Source of the DNA: DASQFQ01 sp963802905
GTDB lineage: Bacteria > Actinomycetota > Thermoleophilia > Solirubrobacterales > Solirubrobacteraceae
Direction: 5' to 3'
Length of the DNA stretch: 64,000 nt
NCBI GenBank assembly: GCA_963802905.1
Contig: CAWDKH010000025.1
Span: forward strand, 9,419 to 73,418
Below are positions 1 through 9,267 of this stretch, piece after piece. The position numbers and the translations under genes are program-made. Each line of letters begins with the position of its first letter. Within the stretch, counting starts at the first letter, position 1. The notes beneath the pieces were generated by a model. That model worked only from the letters and a program-made list of their open reading frames with translations, was not told where the DNA came from and ran no database searches.

Positions 1-51
1 CGGACTCGCACCTGCGTTCAGTCGACCCCCGGCGCTAGGGTCAGCGGCCCG

Positions 52-1638
52 ATGCGCTACCCCTCCGACGAGCTGACCGACGCCGAGCGAGCCCGCCTCG
101 CCCCGCACTTCACGAGCCTCGACGGCCCCGTGTTCGCGCTCGTCAACCTGCCGGAGACGGTGAAGGGCGCGCTGTTCGCCCGCTACTCGCGCTACCCGGG
201 GACGCTGCGCCGGCTGTACCTCGACGAGTTCGCCGGCTCGCTCCCCGAGCACACCACGGGCTACGACGGCGAGGAGGGCAAGCGCGCGGCCGAGCTCTAC
301 GAGCGCATCTTCGTCGGCTACGGCGACGACTCCGTCGCCCAGCTCGGCGGCGCCCACGTCGCCTGCGAGTGGACGAGCAACATCCTCACCAAGATCCTCC
401 AGCGCCCGCGGCTCGGCGCCTACCTCGAGCAGTCGACGCGCTACATCGCCTACGACGCGCCGATGCCCGGCGGCGGCTACCGCTACTACCGCGACCCGGC
501 GCTCGGCCCCGACTACGAGCAGGCGATGGACTGCCTGTTCGACTCCTACGCGCAGGCGCTCCCGATCGTGCGCACGTGGGTCGACGAGACCTACCCGCGC
601 GCCGACGGCGAGTCCGACGCCGCCCGCCGCCGCGCCGTCAACGCCAAGGCCTACGACCTGCTGCGCGGCCTGCTGCCCGCGGCGTCGCTCAGCCACATGG
701 GCATCTACGCCACCGGCCAGGCCTACGAGCAGCTGATCCTCCACCTGCTCGGCCACCCGCTGCCCGAGGCGCGCCACTACGGCGACCTGATCCTCGACGC
801 CATCAAGGCCGTGATGCCGAGCTTCGTCGCGCGCGTCGAGCGGCCCGAGCGCGGCGGCGAGTGGATCGGCTACCTCCAGCGCCGCCGCGAGGCGGGCGAG
901 CGCTGGGCCGCGCGGCTCGGCCTCGACCGCGACGACAGCGCCGAGGACCGCCCGTCGGTGCGGCTGCTGCACGTCGACGGCGACGAGGATCAGCTGCTCG
1001 CCTCGCTGCTGTTCGAGGCGGCCGGCGTCAGCGAGGAGCGCACCCGCGCCGAGGTCGCCCAGCTCTCCGCGGACGATCGCGCACGGCTGCTCGCCGACCT
1101 GGTGGGCGAGCGCGCCAACCGCCGCCACCGCCCCGGCCGCGGCTTCGAGGCGCTGCGCTACCGCTTCGAGATCGTCTCCGACTACGGCGCCTTCCGCGAC
1201 CTTCAGCGCCACCGCATGCTGACCGTGCAGTGGCAAGGCCTCACGCCCGACCTCGGCGCCGGCGTGCCGGACGAGGTCGTCGAGGCCGGCGCCGGCGACC
1301 TCTACGCCCGCGCGCTCGAGCGCTCCGAGGAGGAGTACGAGCGCCTGACCGCTGCCGGCCTGCGCGACGCCGCGCCGTACGCGCTCTGCCTCGGCTTCCG
1401 CATCCGCTACGTACTCGACCTCAACGCGCGCGAGGCGATGCACACGATCGAGCTGCGCTCCGGCCGCGAGGGCCATCCGAGCTACCGCGCGGTCGCGCAT
1501 GAGATGCACGCCCAGATCGCCGCCCACCACCCAGCGGTCGCTGCGGCGATGACGCACGTCGACACCAGCACCGAGCCCCGGCTCGAGCGCATTCTTTCCG
1601 AGATGCGCACCGAGCACCGCGCGCTCGGCGCCCGCTAG
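52..1638 (+). CDS. Tandem ThyX-like protein (FAD-dependent thymidylate synthase family)
   Basis: The 528-residue protein is about twice the length of a normal ThyX and reads as two ThyX-like halves. ThyX makes dTMP from dUMP using FAD, NADPH and methylene-tetrahydrofolate, and carries the signature RHRxxSxNxxSxRY. Here the first half has RPRLGAYLEQSTRY (residues about 118-131), which keeps EQSTRY but has lost the His, Ser and Asn. The second half has RHRMLTVQWQ (about 386-395), which keeps RHR but not the rest. Family membership is seen in the motifs. Synthase activity is doubtful because no single half holds a complete signature. The ATG start lies 51 bases into the window; the stop overlaps the next start by one base, suggesting coupled expression. 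Confidence 0.8.
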   Translation: MRYPSDELTDAERARLAPHFTSLDGPVFALVNLPETVKGALFARYSRYPGTLRRLYLDEFAGSLPEHTTGYDGEEGKRAAELYERIFVGYGDDSVAQLGGAHVACEWTSNILTKILQRPRLGAYLEQSTRYIAYDAPMPGGGYRYYRDPALGPDYEQAMDCLFDSYAQALPIVRTWVDETYPRADGESDAARRRAVNAKAYDLLRGLLPAASLSHMGIYATGQAYEQLILHLLGHPLPEARHYGDLILDAIKAVMPSFVARVERPERGGEWIGYLQRRREAGERWAARLGLDRDDSAEDRPSVRLLHVDGDEDQLLASLLFEAAGVSEERTRAEVAQLSADDRARLLADLVGERANRRHRPGRGFEALRYRFEIVSDYGAFRDLQRHRMLTVQWQGLTPDLGAGVPDEVVEAGAGDLYARALERSEEEYERLTAAGLRDAAPYALCLGFRIRYVLDLNAREAMHTIELRSGREGHPSYRAVAHEMHAQIAAHHPAVAAAMTHVDTSTEPRLERILSEMRTEHRALGAR

Positions 1639-2207
1639 TGCCGCTCGTCCGCCGCGAGGACAGCGTCTTGGTCGTCGTCGACGCCCAGCCGGGCTTTGTC
1701 GCGGCGGAGGAGGCGGCCGCCAAGGCGCTCGAGCGGATCGCCTGGATGGCGGGTCTTGCGACGCTGCTCGACGTGCCCGCCGTTGTGGTCGAGGAGGGGC
1801 CCCAGCGCAACGGCCACACCGACCCGCTCATCCTCGAGCGCGTGCCCGCAGGCACGCCGGTGATCGAGAAGCCGACCTTCGGATTGGCGGCGCACGAGGC
1901 GGCCGTCGACGCCATCCGGGCGACCGCCCGCGGGACGGCGGTGCTCGTGGGGTTCGAGACCGACGTCTGCGTCGCGCAGTCGGCGATTGGGCTGCTCCAG
2001 TTCGGCTTCCGCGCCGTCGTGCTCGAGGACGCGACGTACACGAACAGCGCGCAGGAGCACGAGCGCGGGCTGGTGCGGATGAGCGGCACGGGCGTCGAGC
2101 GCAACCACTGCAAGGGACTGACCTTCGAGTGGCTCCACACCGTCGACCGGGCGCTCGAGGACTTCCCCGCGGCGAAGGCGCTCGGCACGCCGCCCTGGCG
2201 GCTCTAG
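1638..2207 (+). CDS. Isochorismatase-family cysteine hydrolase
   Basis: This 189-residue protein has the cysteine-hydrolase (isochorismatase-like) fold. The expected triad is visible: Asp15 in VVVDAQPGF, a Lys in VIEKPTF (about residue 76) and the nucleophilic Cys in GFETDVCV (about 111). Family members hydrolyse isochorismate, nicotinamide or other amides; the substrate cannot be told from sequence. The GTG start overlaps the upstream TAG by one base, so the gene is probably translationally coupled to the ThyX-like gene. It converges with the SDR gene, overlapping its 3' end by four bases. Confidence 0.88.
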   Translation: MPLVRREDSVLVVVDAQPGFVAAEEAAAKALERIAWMAGLATLLDVPAVVVEEGPQRNGHTDPLILERVPAGTPVIEKPTFGLAAHEAAVDAIRATARGTAVLVGFETDVCVAQSAIGLLQFGFRAVVLEDATYTNSAQEHERGLVRMSGTGVERNHCKGLTFEWLHTVDRALEDFPAAKALGTPPWRL

Positions 2208-3175
2208 GCCGTCGCGAAGGCGTCGACCCCGGTGAGCTCCGCCGAGACCTCCCACAGGCGCGCGGCGTCACCGGGATCGATCGCGTGGGCGTCGACGCCC
2301 TCGATGCGCGCGGTCGGCGAGCCGACCTCGGTCGGGTTCGCGATGTCGCAGTTCTCGCAGTAGACGCCGCCCATGCCCGCGAGCTGCGGTGACGTCGCCG
2401 CCCACGTCGAGGTCGAGGCGCCCTGCTCGGGCGTCTTGAAGCGCCCGTCGACGTTGCCGTCCTCGTCCATCCAGCCGGAGGCGATCATCTCGTCGCGCGA
2501 GAGGTGGCGCTGGAGCGGGGTCATGATCCCGCCCGGGTGCGCGGCGAACGCGCGCACGCCGGCGTCCTGGCCGAGCGCGTCGAGCTGGACGGCGAACAGC
2601 GCGTTGGCGGTCTTGGCCTGGCCGTAGGCGGGCCACTTCTCGTAGCCGTGCTCGAACTGGAGGTCGTCGAAGCGGATCGGCGACAGCTTGTGCCCGGTCG
2701 AGGACAGCGCGACGACGCGCGCGCCGTCGCCGTCGGCCAGCAGCGGCCACAGCAGGTTGGCGAGCGCGAAGTGGCCGAGGTGGTTGGTGGCGAACTGCGC
2801 CTCCCAGCCCGGCCCCACCCGCGTCTCGGGGCAGGCCATGATCGCGGCGTTGTTGATCAGGATGTCGACGCCGCGGCCCGCGTCGAGCACGCGCTGCGCG
2901 AAGCCGCGCACGCTCTCCAGCGAGCCGAGGTCGAGCTCGCCGACCTCCACGCGGTCGATGCCGGCGAGCACCTCCTTCGCGTGCTCCGGCCGCCGCGCCG
3001 GCACGATCACCGTCGCGCCCGCGCCGCTGAGCGCGCGCACGGTCTCGAGCCCGAGCCCCGAGTAGCCGCCGGTGACGATCGCGAGCCGCCCGCCGAGATC
3101 GATGCCCTCGAGCACCTCGGTCGCCGTCGACCGGTAGCCGAAGCCGGAGCCGATCGGCCGCTGTGGCGTGGTCAT
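2204..3175 (-). CDS. SDR-family NAD(P)-dependent oxidoreductase
   Basis: A 323-residue short-chain dehydrogenase/reductase. The Rossmann nucleotide-binding motif is TGGYSGLG (residues 35-42), followed by the structural NNA motif. The catalytic Ser lies in ALSSTGH and the YxxxK pair in YGQAKTAN. The length and the YGQAKTANALF sequence resemble the retinol-dehydrogenase/WW-domain-oxidoreductase-like branch of the superfamily. The substrate is unknown. It starts with ATG (GTCATGGCC on the opposite strand) and begins just downstream of the end of the LuxR-type regulator on the same strand, four bases away, so the two may share a transcript. Confidence 0.88.
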   Translation of the reverse strand: MTTPQRPIGSGFGYRSTATEVLEGIDLGGRLAIVTGGYSGLGLETVRALSGAGATVIVPARRPEHAKEVLAGIDRVEVGELDLGSLESVRGFAQRVLDAGRGVDILINNAAIMACPETRVGPGWEAQFATNHLGHFALANLLWPLLADGDGARVVALSSTGHKLSPIRFDDLQFEHGYEKWPAYGQAKTANALFAVQLDALGQDAGVRAFAAHPGGIMTPLQRHLSRDEMIASGWMDEDGNVDGRFKTPEQGASTSTWAATSPQLAGMGGVYCENCDIANPTEVGSPTARIEGVDAHAIDPGDAARLWEVSAELTGVDAFATA

Positions 3176-3179
3176 GGCC

Positions 3180-6105
3180 TCAGCCTACGACGCCGAAGCG
3201 GTGCGCAACGGCGGCCGCCTCGGTGCGGCTGCGGACGTCGAGCTTGGCGAGGATGCGCGACACGTGCACGCTCGCGGTCTTCTCGGCCATGAAGAGCTGC
3301 GCGCCGATCTCGCGGTTCGTGGCGCCCTCGGCGAGCAGCTTGAGCACCTGGAGCTCGCGCGGCGTGAGCCCGAACGGGTCCTCGCCCGCGGGCTCGGGCG
3401 CCGGCGCCTCCTCGCCCGTCGGGAGCGGCAGCCGCGCGCGGCCGGCGAGCCCCTCGGCCTCGGCCCGCAGCCACGGCGCCCCGAGCTCCTCGGCGGTGGC
3501 GAGGACGTCGGCGAGCTGGGCGGCCGCGTCGTCGCGCTCGCCGCGCTCCACGAGCGTCTCCACCCGGTGCAGCTGCGCGATCGCCATCGGGTACGGGCGC
3601 GCGACCGCGCGCCACGCCTCAGCCGCCGCCGCGTCGAGCTCCGGGTCCGGCTTGCCGCGGGCGCGGGCCAGGTGCGCGCGAACCGTCTCGTGCCGCGCGA
3701 CCTCGACCGGCCGCACGTCGTCGGCGCACGCCTCGGCGCGCATCTCGAACAGCTCGGCGCGCGAGATCGCCTCGCGCTCGGCGGTCTCGTCGCCGAGGTC
3801 GCGGGCGCGCTGGGCGGCGTCGCCCTCGATCGCCGCGCCCGTCTCCGACAGCAGCGCGAGCCGCGGCAGGTCCTCGGAGCAGAACTCGATCGCGTCGAGC
3901 CCGTCGTCGATCGCGGCGCGCGCCGCGGCGAGGTCGCCACAGCGGCGCTCGAGCTCGCCGCGCAGCGAGCCGAACCAGCCGAGGAACTGCGGCTCGCGCG
4001 AGCCCTGGATCACGTCGGCGGAGCGCTCCAGCGAGGCGCGAGCCTCGTCGTGCTCGCCGTCCGCCAGCGCCACCGCCGCGCGCAGCGTCTCGACGTAGGC
4101 GAGCGTCATCCCGATGTGGCGCTTGTCGCGCGGTGGCAGCGCCGCGCGCGCGGCCTCCCAGTCGCCGAGCGCCCAGCGGATGTCGAGCAGGCCGAGCGAC
4201 AGCCAGTCGCTGAAGCGCCCCTCGCCCGCGGTGTCGGCGAGTCCCTGCTCGGCGGCGGCCAGCCCTTCCTGCGAGCGGCCGACGAGGTGCAGTGCCTCGG
4301 CGAGGTTGGCCCACGCGCTGGTGCGCTCGAACCCGCGGGGAGAGATCGCGATCGCCTCGCGCAGCCGGGCGCTCCCGTCCTCGACCTCGCCGAGCAGGAT
4401 CTGGGAGTAGCCCATCGCGTTGAGCGCGTCGGCCAGCGGGCCGTCGACGCCCGCGTGCCGCGCAGCGCCGAACGCCGCCTCGGCGGCGGGCAGCGCCTCG
4501 CTGAAGCGCCCCTGCAGCATCGCCGCCTTCGCCTGCCGCGCGAGGATCCGCGCCCGCTCCGGGCTGTGGTCGTCCTCCGGGAGCAGCGCCACCGCGCGGG
4601 CGATCGAGTCGCGCGAGTCCGATGCGCGCCCGAGCGACCACTGGGCGCGGGACAGCAGCTCGAGCAGGTCGGCAGCCCGCCGCGGGTCGGCGGCCTCGTC
4701 GACCTCGCCGACCGCGGTGCGCAGCAGCGCCTCGGCGCGGATGTAGCCGCCGTCGTTGATCAGCGCGCGGCCCGCGCGGCGCAGCAGCTCGTCGCGATCG
4801 CAGCCGGCCTGCGCCGCGGCGTCGGGCACGCGCGGCCACAGGTCGAGCGCGCGCTCGAGCAGCGCGCCGGCCTCGCCGTGGGCGTGCACACGCTCGGCCG
4901 CGTCGGCGGCGCGCACGGAGGCGACGAGCGCCTCGCGCTGGGCGCCGGCGGAGAGGTAGTGGTGGGCGATGCCGGCGGTGATCAGCGCGTCCTCGCCGGT
5001 CTCCTCGGCCTGGTGCTCGAGCGCGCGGGCGAGCGCGAGGTGCAGCTCGGCGTGCTCGCCCGGCAGCAGGTCGTCGTGGACGACCTCGCGCAGCAGCGCG
5101 TGGCGGAACTGGTAGCGGCCGCGTGCGTCGACCACGATCACGTTCGACTCGGCCGCCTCGCGCACGACCGCGCGCAGCTCGGCGCCGCCGAGGCCGCTGG
5201 CCTCCGCGAGCACGTCGTGCGCCAGCCGGCGCCCGGCCGACAGCACGCGCAGCGCCTCCTGCGCCGGCTCGCTCAGGCGCTCGATCCGCACCATCAGCGC
5301 GTCGCGCAGCGTGCTCGGCAGCCCGCCGCGGCCGTCGAGCCGCGCCGCCAGCAGCTCCTCGGTGAACAGCGGGTTGCCCTCGCTGCGGGTGTAGAGGCGC
5401 TCGAGCAGCTCGTCGTCGGCCGCGCCGCCGAGGATGTCGGCCAGCAGGTCGCCGAGCTCGTCGCGCGTCAGCCGCGCGAGCTCGATCCGGCGCGAGCGCG
5501 TGTCGCGCTCGAGCTCGGCCAGCAGCGGGCGCAGCGGGTGGCGGCGGTGCAGCTCGTCGGAGCGGTAGGTGGCGACCACCAGCACGCGCTCGGTCCACAG
5601 GCTGCGGGCGAGGAAGACGAGGAAGGCGCGGGTCGAGCGGTCGGCCCAGTGGATGTCCTCGAGCACGAGCGCGAACGGCTGCTCGCGGCCGAGCAGGTCG
5701 AGCAGGGTGAGCAGCGCCTCGAACAGCCGCGGCTGGCCCTGCGTCGTCGCCTCCCGCTCGGCCCGCGCCTCGCCGCCGAGCTCGGGGAGCAGCGCGGCGA
5801 GCTCGGCGCGGGCAGCGGGGAGCTCATCAAGGACGGGGTCGTGGTCGCGGGCGAGGGAGCGGAGGACGCTGACGATCGGGGCGTAGGGGAGTTCTTCGTC
5901 GCCGAGCTCGACGCACTCGCCGATCGCGACACGGGCACCGTCCTCGCGCGCCCGGGCGGCCAGCTCGGCGATCATGCCGCGACTTGCCGACGCCCGACTC
6001 GCCGGCCACGAACGCGAGCGACGGGCGGCCGTCGGCTGCGTCGGCGAACGCGGCCTCGAGCTCAGCGAGCTCTGCCGTGCGCCCGATCAGCCTGCTGCTC
6101 GTCAT
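3180..6105 (-). pseudogene. Large LuxR-family ATPase regulator (LAL type), one apparent frameshift
   Basis: Read with one base removed near 5976, this is a single regulator of about 974 residues, normal for the LAL family. It starts MTSSRLIGRTAELAELE at 6105. The Walker A motif GESGVGKSR falls exactly at the break and continues as MIAELAAR, so the join is unambiguous. A Walker B-like VLEDIHWAD follows. The middle is Ala/Leu-rich helical repeat sequence typical of TPR-like sensor regions. The C-terminal about 60 residues are a LuxR helix-turn-helix (LTPRELQVLKLLAEGATNREI). Such proteins are ATP-dependent transcription activators. If the extra base is real, translation from 5975 would lack Walker A. 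Confidence 0.85.
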
Positions 6106-6165
6106 CCGCGTGGCCACGCCCTGAGTATCCAGCAGGCGCGGCCCGCGACCGGGCGAAGGCACCGC

Positions 6166-6564
6166 TCAGGCGACGCGAACGCGCGGCAGGCGCAGGCGCG
6201 AGCGCGGGGCGGGCCGGCGCACCGGCGAGCCCAGCTCGGCGCGGACCTGGAGCAGCTCGATGATGTCGGCGGTGGGGCGGAACGGGTCGGCGATCGGGCG
6301 CCCGCCACCGAGCGGCACGGCGGCGACGATGCGCTCGTCGACCTCGGCCACGAGCATCTGCCCGGTCGGGCGCGGGGCGCTGTCGAGGCGGGCGAGGCGG
6401 GCGAGCGCCTCCTCGTCCTCCGCCGACGAGCGGCGGAGGACGAGACGGAGGCCGTCGGCGACCGAGCCGCGGCGCGCGCGCCGGGCGGCGCGGGAGCTGC
6501 GGGCGGCGGCGTGGCGGTCGGCGGTCTGGGCGGCGGCGACGGCGGAATCGAGGGTCTGCAACAT
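6166..6564 (-). CDS. Conserved hypothetical protein, about 132 aa
   Basis: The start MLQTLDSAVAAAQ at 6564 is preceded on the coding strand by AAAGGGGAGACACC, a good ribosome binding site, so I prefer it over the longer reading from 6627. The N-terminal half is Ala/Arg-rich and helical. The centre has the pattern LDSAPRPTGQMLVAEVDERIVAAVPLGGG followed by IADPFRPTADIIELLQVRAEL, which I associate with small uncharacterised actinobacterial proteins that look like the edge of an acetyltransferase-type sheet. No catalytic residues are recognisable, so I propose no function. It lies between the start of the LuxR-type regulator and a divergent secreted peptidase gene. Confidence 0.7.
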   Translation of the reverse strand: MLQTLDSAVAAAQTADRHAAARSSRAARRARRGSVADGLRLVLRRSSAEDEEALARLARLDSAPRPTGQMLVAEVDERIVAAVPLGGGRPIADPFRPTADIIELLQVRAELGSPVRRPAPRSRLRLPRVRVA

Positions 6565-6661
6565 GGTGTCTCCCCTTTGTTCGATCTGCGGCATGACTCG
6601 ATATTGGGCTACGCCGCCCTCCCCCACATCGGGCGAACGGTGCGGGTTCTGCGGCCCTGGG

Positions 6662-6697
6662 CCTTACTGCGCGCCACCGACCCCTTAGTCGGTAAGG
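6662..6697. promoter_or_regulatory. Stem-loop in divergent intergenic region
   Basis: In the gap between two divergent genes, ACCGAC and GTCGGT flank a six-base loop, and CCTTAC/GTAAGG extend the pairing outward across a bulge. It lies about 90 bases upstream of the secreted peptidase. It could be an operator or a 5' leader structure for either gene. I see no recognised riboswitch or regulator motif, and small stems are common at this GC content. Confidence 0.25.
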
Positions 6698-6788
6698 TCC
6701 GCCGCAACGGCGCCAAAACGCGCCGCAAGACAGGGACGAACGGCGGCCAGAAGTCGCCGGTTCGACACTCACTGGGAGGTGGGGCAAT

Positions 6789-8453
6789 ATGGGCAGGATT
6801 CGCGTGGCGACGCTCGTCGCCGCGGCACTGATGCTGGTACCTGCGTCGGGAGCGCAGGCCAAGCCGAAGCATCACGACCACGGCTCGGCGCAGCTCGAGA
6901 AGGCCGTGTCGGTCCGCAACATCGTCAAGCACCAGGCGGCGCTGCAGCACATCGCCGACATGAACGGCGGGACGCGGTACACCGCGACGCCCGGCTTCAC
7001 GGCGTCGGTCGCCTACGTCCGCGAGCGCATGCAGCGGGCAGGGCTCAACACGAAGGTCGATCCAGTTCGACATGCCGGACTGGGAGGAGCACGCGCCGCC
7101 GGTGCTCCAGCAGCTCACGCCGACGCCGACGACCTACACACCCGGGCAGCGCAGCCGACGACGGCAACCCGAACGTGGACTTCATCGCGTTCAAGTACTC
7201 GCCGACGAAGGCAGTGCCGAGCGCCCCGGTGGTGCCGACGACCGACATCGTGCTCCCGAGCACGGGGCCCAACACGAGCGGCTGTGAGCCGGCGGACTTC
7301 CCCGCGGCGACCGCCGGAGCCATCTCGCTCATCCAGCGGGGCACCTGCGGCATCTCCAACAAGCTCGCCAACGCCCAGGCGGCGGGAGCCGTCGGCGCGA
7401 TCATGTTCAACCAGGGCGACACCCCCGCGCGGTCGACCGCCCTCTTCCGCGCCGGACCGACCGACCTCAACATCCCCGCCGTGTTCTCGAGCACCGCGGT
7501 CGGCAAGGAGCTCTACGACGCCTACACGGACGGCAAGAACCCGACCGTGCGGCTGGAGACGAGCGGCGAGACCATCCCGCACTTCTATCCGCAGGTCGTG
7601 GCCGAGACGAAGACCGGCGATCCGCGGCACCTGGTGCTCGCGGGCGCGCACCTCGACTCGGTGCCGGCCGGCCCGGGCATCAACGACGACGGCTCCGGCA
7701 CCGCGTGGCAGCTCGCGCTCGCCGAGCAGCTCGCGAAGCGCAAGTTCGCGCCCCGCAACAAGGTGCGCTTCCTGTGGTTCGGCGGCGAGGAGGACGGCCT
7801 CGTCGGGTCGCAGTACTACGCGCGGAACCTCTCGCAGGCGGAGGTGGACAAGGTCGACGTGATGATCGACACCGACATGATCGCCTCGGCGAACTACGCC
7901 CGCCTCATCTACGACGGTGACGGCAGCGAGCCCGGCGGTACGCCGGGCCCGGACGGCTCCGGCACGATCGAGAACCTGTTCGCGCGCTACTTCGAGCGGC
8001 GCGGCATGGCTACGGAGCGGATCCCGTTCGACGGGCGCTCGGACTACGTCGGCTTCGTCAACCGCGGCATCCCCTCGGGCGGCATCTTCGCCGGTGCCGA
8101 GGCCCCGAAGACCCCGCAGCAGGTGGCGCTGTACGGCGGCGTCGCAGGCGAGCAGCTCGACCCGTGCTACCACGAGGCGTGCGACAACCTCAGCACGGTC
8201 ACCGGCCAGCCGCCGGCGAGCACGATGAACACGTTCGCCACCGAACCCGGCGCTCGCCCAGCAGCAGGCCGACTCGCTGCAGGGCAACGCGCTGAAGTCG
8301 CTGCGCGAGATGTCGGGTGCCGTGACGCACAGCGTCTGGTACTTCGGCCAGAACCGGCGCGGCGTCGGCTCGCGCACCACGGCCGACAAGCAGCGCGCGA
8401 AGCAGCGCGCCGCGAAGTTCCAGTTCCGCGGGCACCCGCGGGACGCCCGGTAG
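6789..8453 (+). pseudogene. Secreted M28 metallopeptidase with PA domain, three apparent frameshifts
   Basis: The ATG at 6789 follows a GGAGGT ribosome binding site and begins a signal peptide (RVATLVAAALMLVPASGAQA). Removing one base near 7060, 7145 and 8245 gives one continuous protein. It has an N-terminal substrate-side region, a protease-associated insert (LIQRGTCGISNKLANAQAAGA) and the M28 zinc peptidase core: AGAHLDSVPAGPGINDDGSG supplies the first His and the bridging Asp, GGEEDGLVGS the catalytic and metal Glu pair, and IDTDMI another ligand region. Family members are secreted aminopeptidases. The C-terminus is basic (ADKQRAKQRAAKFQFRG). The joins are all single inserted bases, so the gene is probably intact in the organism. 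Confidence 0.85.
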
Positions 8454-8504
8454 CGCACGACATGGCACGCGGCGCCCGCGCACCGCGCGGGCGCCGCCTC
8501 GCCG

Positions 8505-9263
8505 TCAGCAGGCGTCGTAGCGGTAGCTGCGCGAGCCGGGCGCGGTGACGTTGCGGTCGCGCAGGACGACCGAGACCTGCCGGCCGACCGAGCGGCAGGC
8601 GGCGCGGAAGTCGCGGCGGCGGTACTCGATCACCACGAAGTGGTCGCCGTAGACCTTCCGGTAGCCGTCGCACTCGCGGTAGCGGCCGCACTCCTCGGCG
8701 ATCGCGAAGTCGAAGCCGACGCGGTGGACCTGCGCGCGCGTCAGCTCGACCGTGTTCTTCTGTGCGACCGCGAGACCGAGCTTGTGCGCACGCCGCGCGA
8801 TCAGCCGCGCGTAGGCCAGCGCCGCGCGCTTGCCGAACGGCACGTCATCCGCGCGCGGCGTGCCGTCGAAGCGTGTCCACGAGTCGAGGTTGTCGTACTC
8901 GACGGCGTCGAAGCCCTTGCGCGCGCAGGTCTCGATCATCGGCTGCAGGAGGTCGGCGATGCGGCGGCGCTTGGCGCGTGTGGAGATGTCGAGCAGGTAC
9001 TCGCCGCCCCAGTTGGGGTCGTCGCCCAGCTCGCGCAGCACGAGGTCGGCCGGCCACTCCGCGTCGGGCTGCGTCTGGAACGCGTTGACGTAGCAAATGG
9101 CGTAGCCGCGCCGCGGCGGCTTGCCCTCGAGCCAGTCGCGCGAGACCACGCGCACCCCGTGCGGCGGCGGGTACGGATCGCCGATCTGGTAGTCGAACGG
9201 CGCGTTGACCGGCGGCGGCGCGAACGCCGCCGCCGCGGCCAGCAATGCGGCGAGCCAGCCCAC
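8505..9263 (-). CDS. GH114-like endo-alpha-1,4-polygalactosaminidase-family protein
   Basis: The 252-residue protein starts with a signal peptide (MGWLAALLAAAAAFAPPPVNA), so it is probably exported. The remainder matches the TIM-barrel GH114/TM1410-like pattern: PFDYQIGDPYPPP, then YAICYVNAFQTQ, DISTRAKRRRIADLL and the conserved KGFDAVEYDNLDSWT. Family enzymes act on galactosaminoglycan-type polysaccharides of biofilms or cell surfaces; the substrate here is inferred only from the family. It sits four bases downstream of the acyl-CoA synthetase stop on the same strand, so it is probably co-transcribed despite having no obvious metabolic link. Confidence 0.82.
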   Translation of the reverse strand: MGWLAALLAAAAAFAPPPVNAPFDYQIGDPYPPPHGVRVVSRDWLEGKPPRRGYAICYVNAFQTQPDAEWPADLVLRELGDDPNWGGEYLLDISTRAKRRRIADLLQPMIETCARKGFDAVEYDNLDSWTRFDGTPRADDVPFGKRAALAYARLIARRAHKLGLAVAQKNTVELTRAQVHRVGFDFAIAEECGRYRECDGYRKVYGDHFVVIEYRRRDFRAACRSVGRQVSVVLRDRNVTAPGSRSYRYDAC

Positions 9264-9267
9264 GGGC

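Noticed and set aside
3168..6263. A 1031-codon open frame on the plus strand
   Set aside because: It is antisense to the motif-rich LuxR-type regulator. Its product is Ala/Arg/Leu-rich without domains, as expected from the complement of GC-rich codons.
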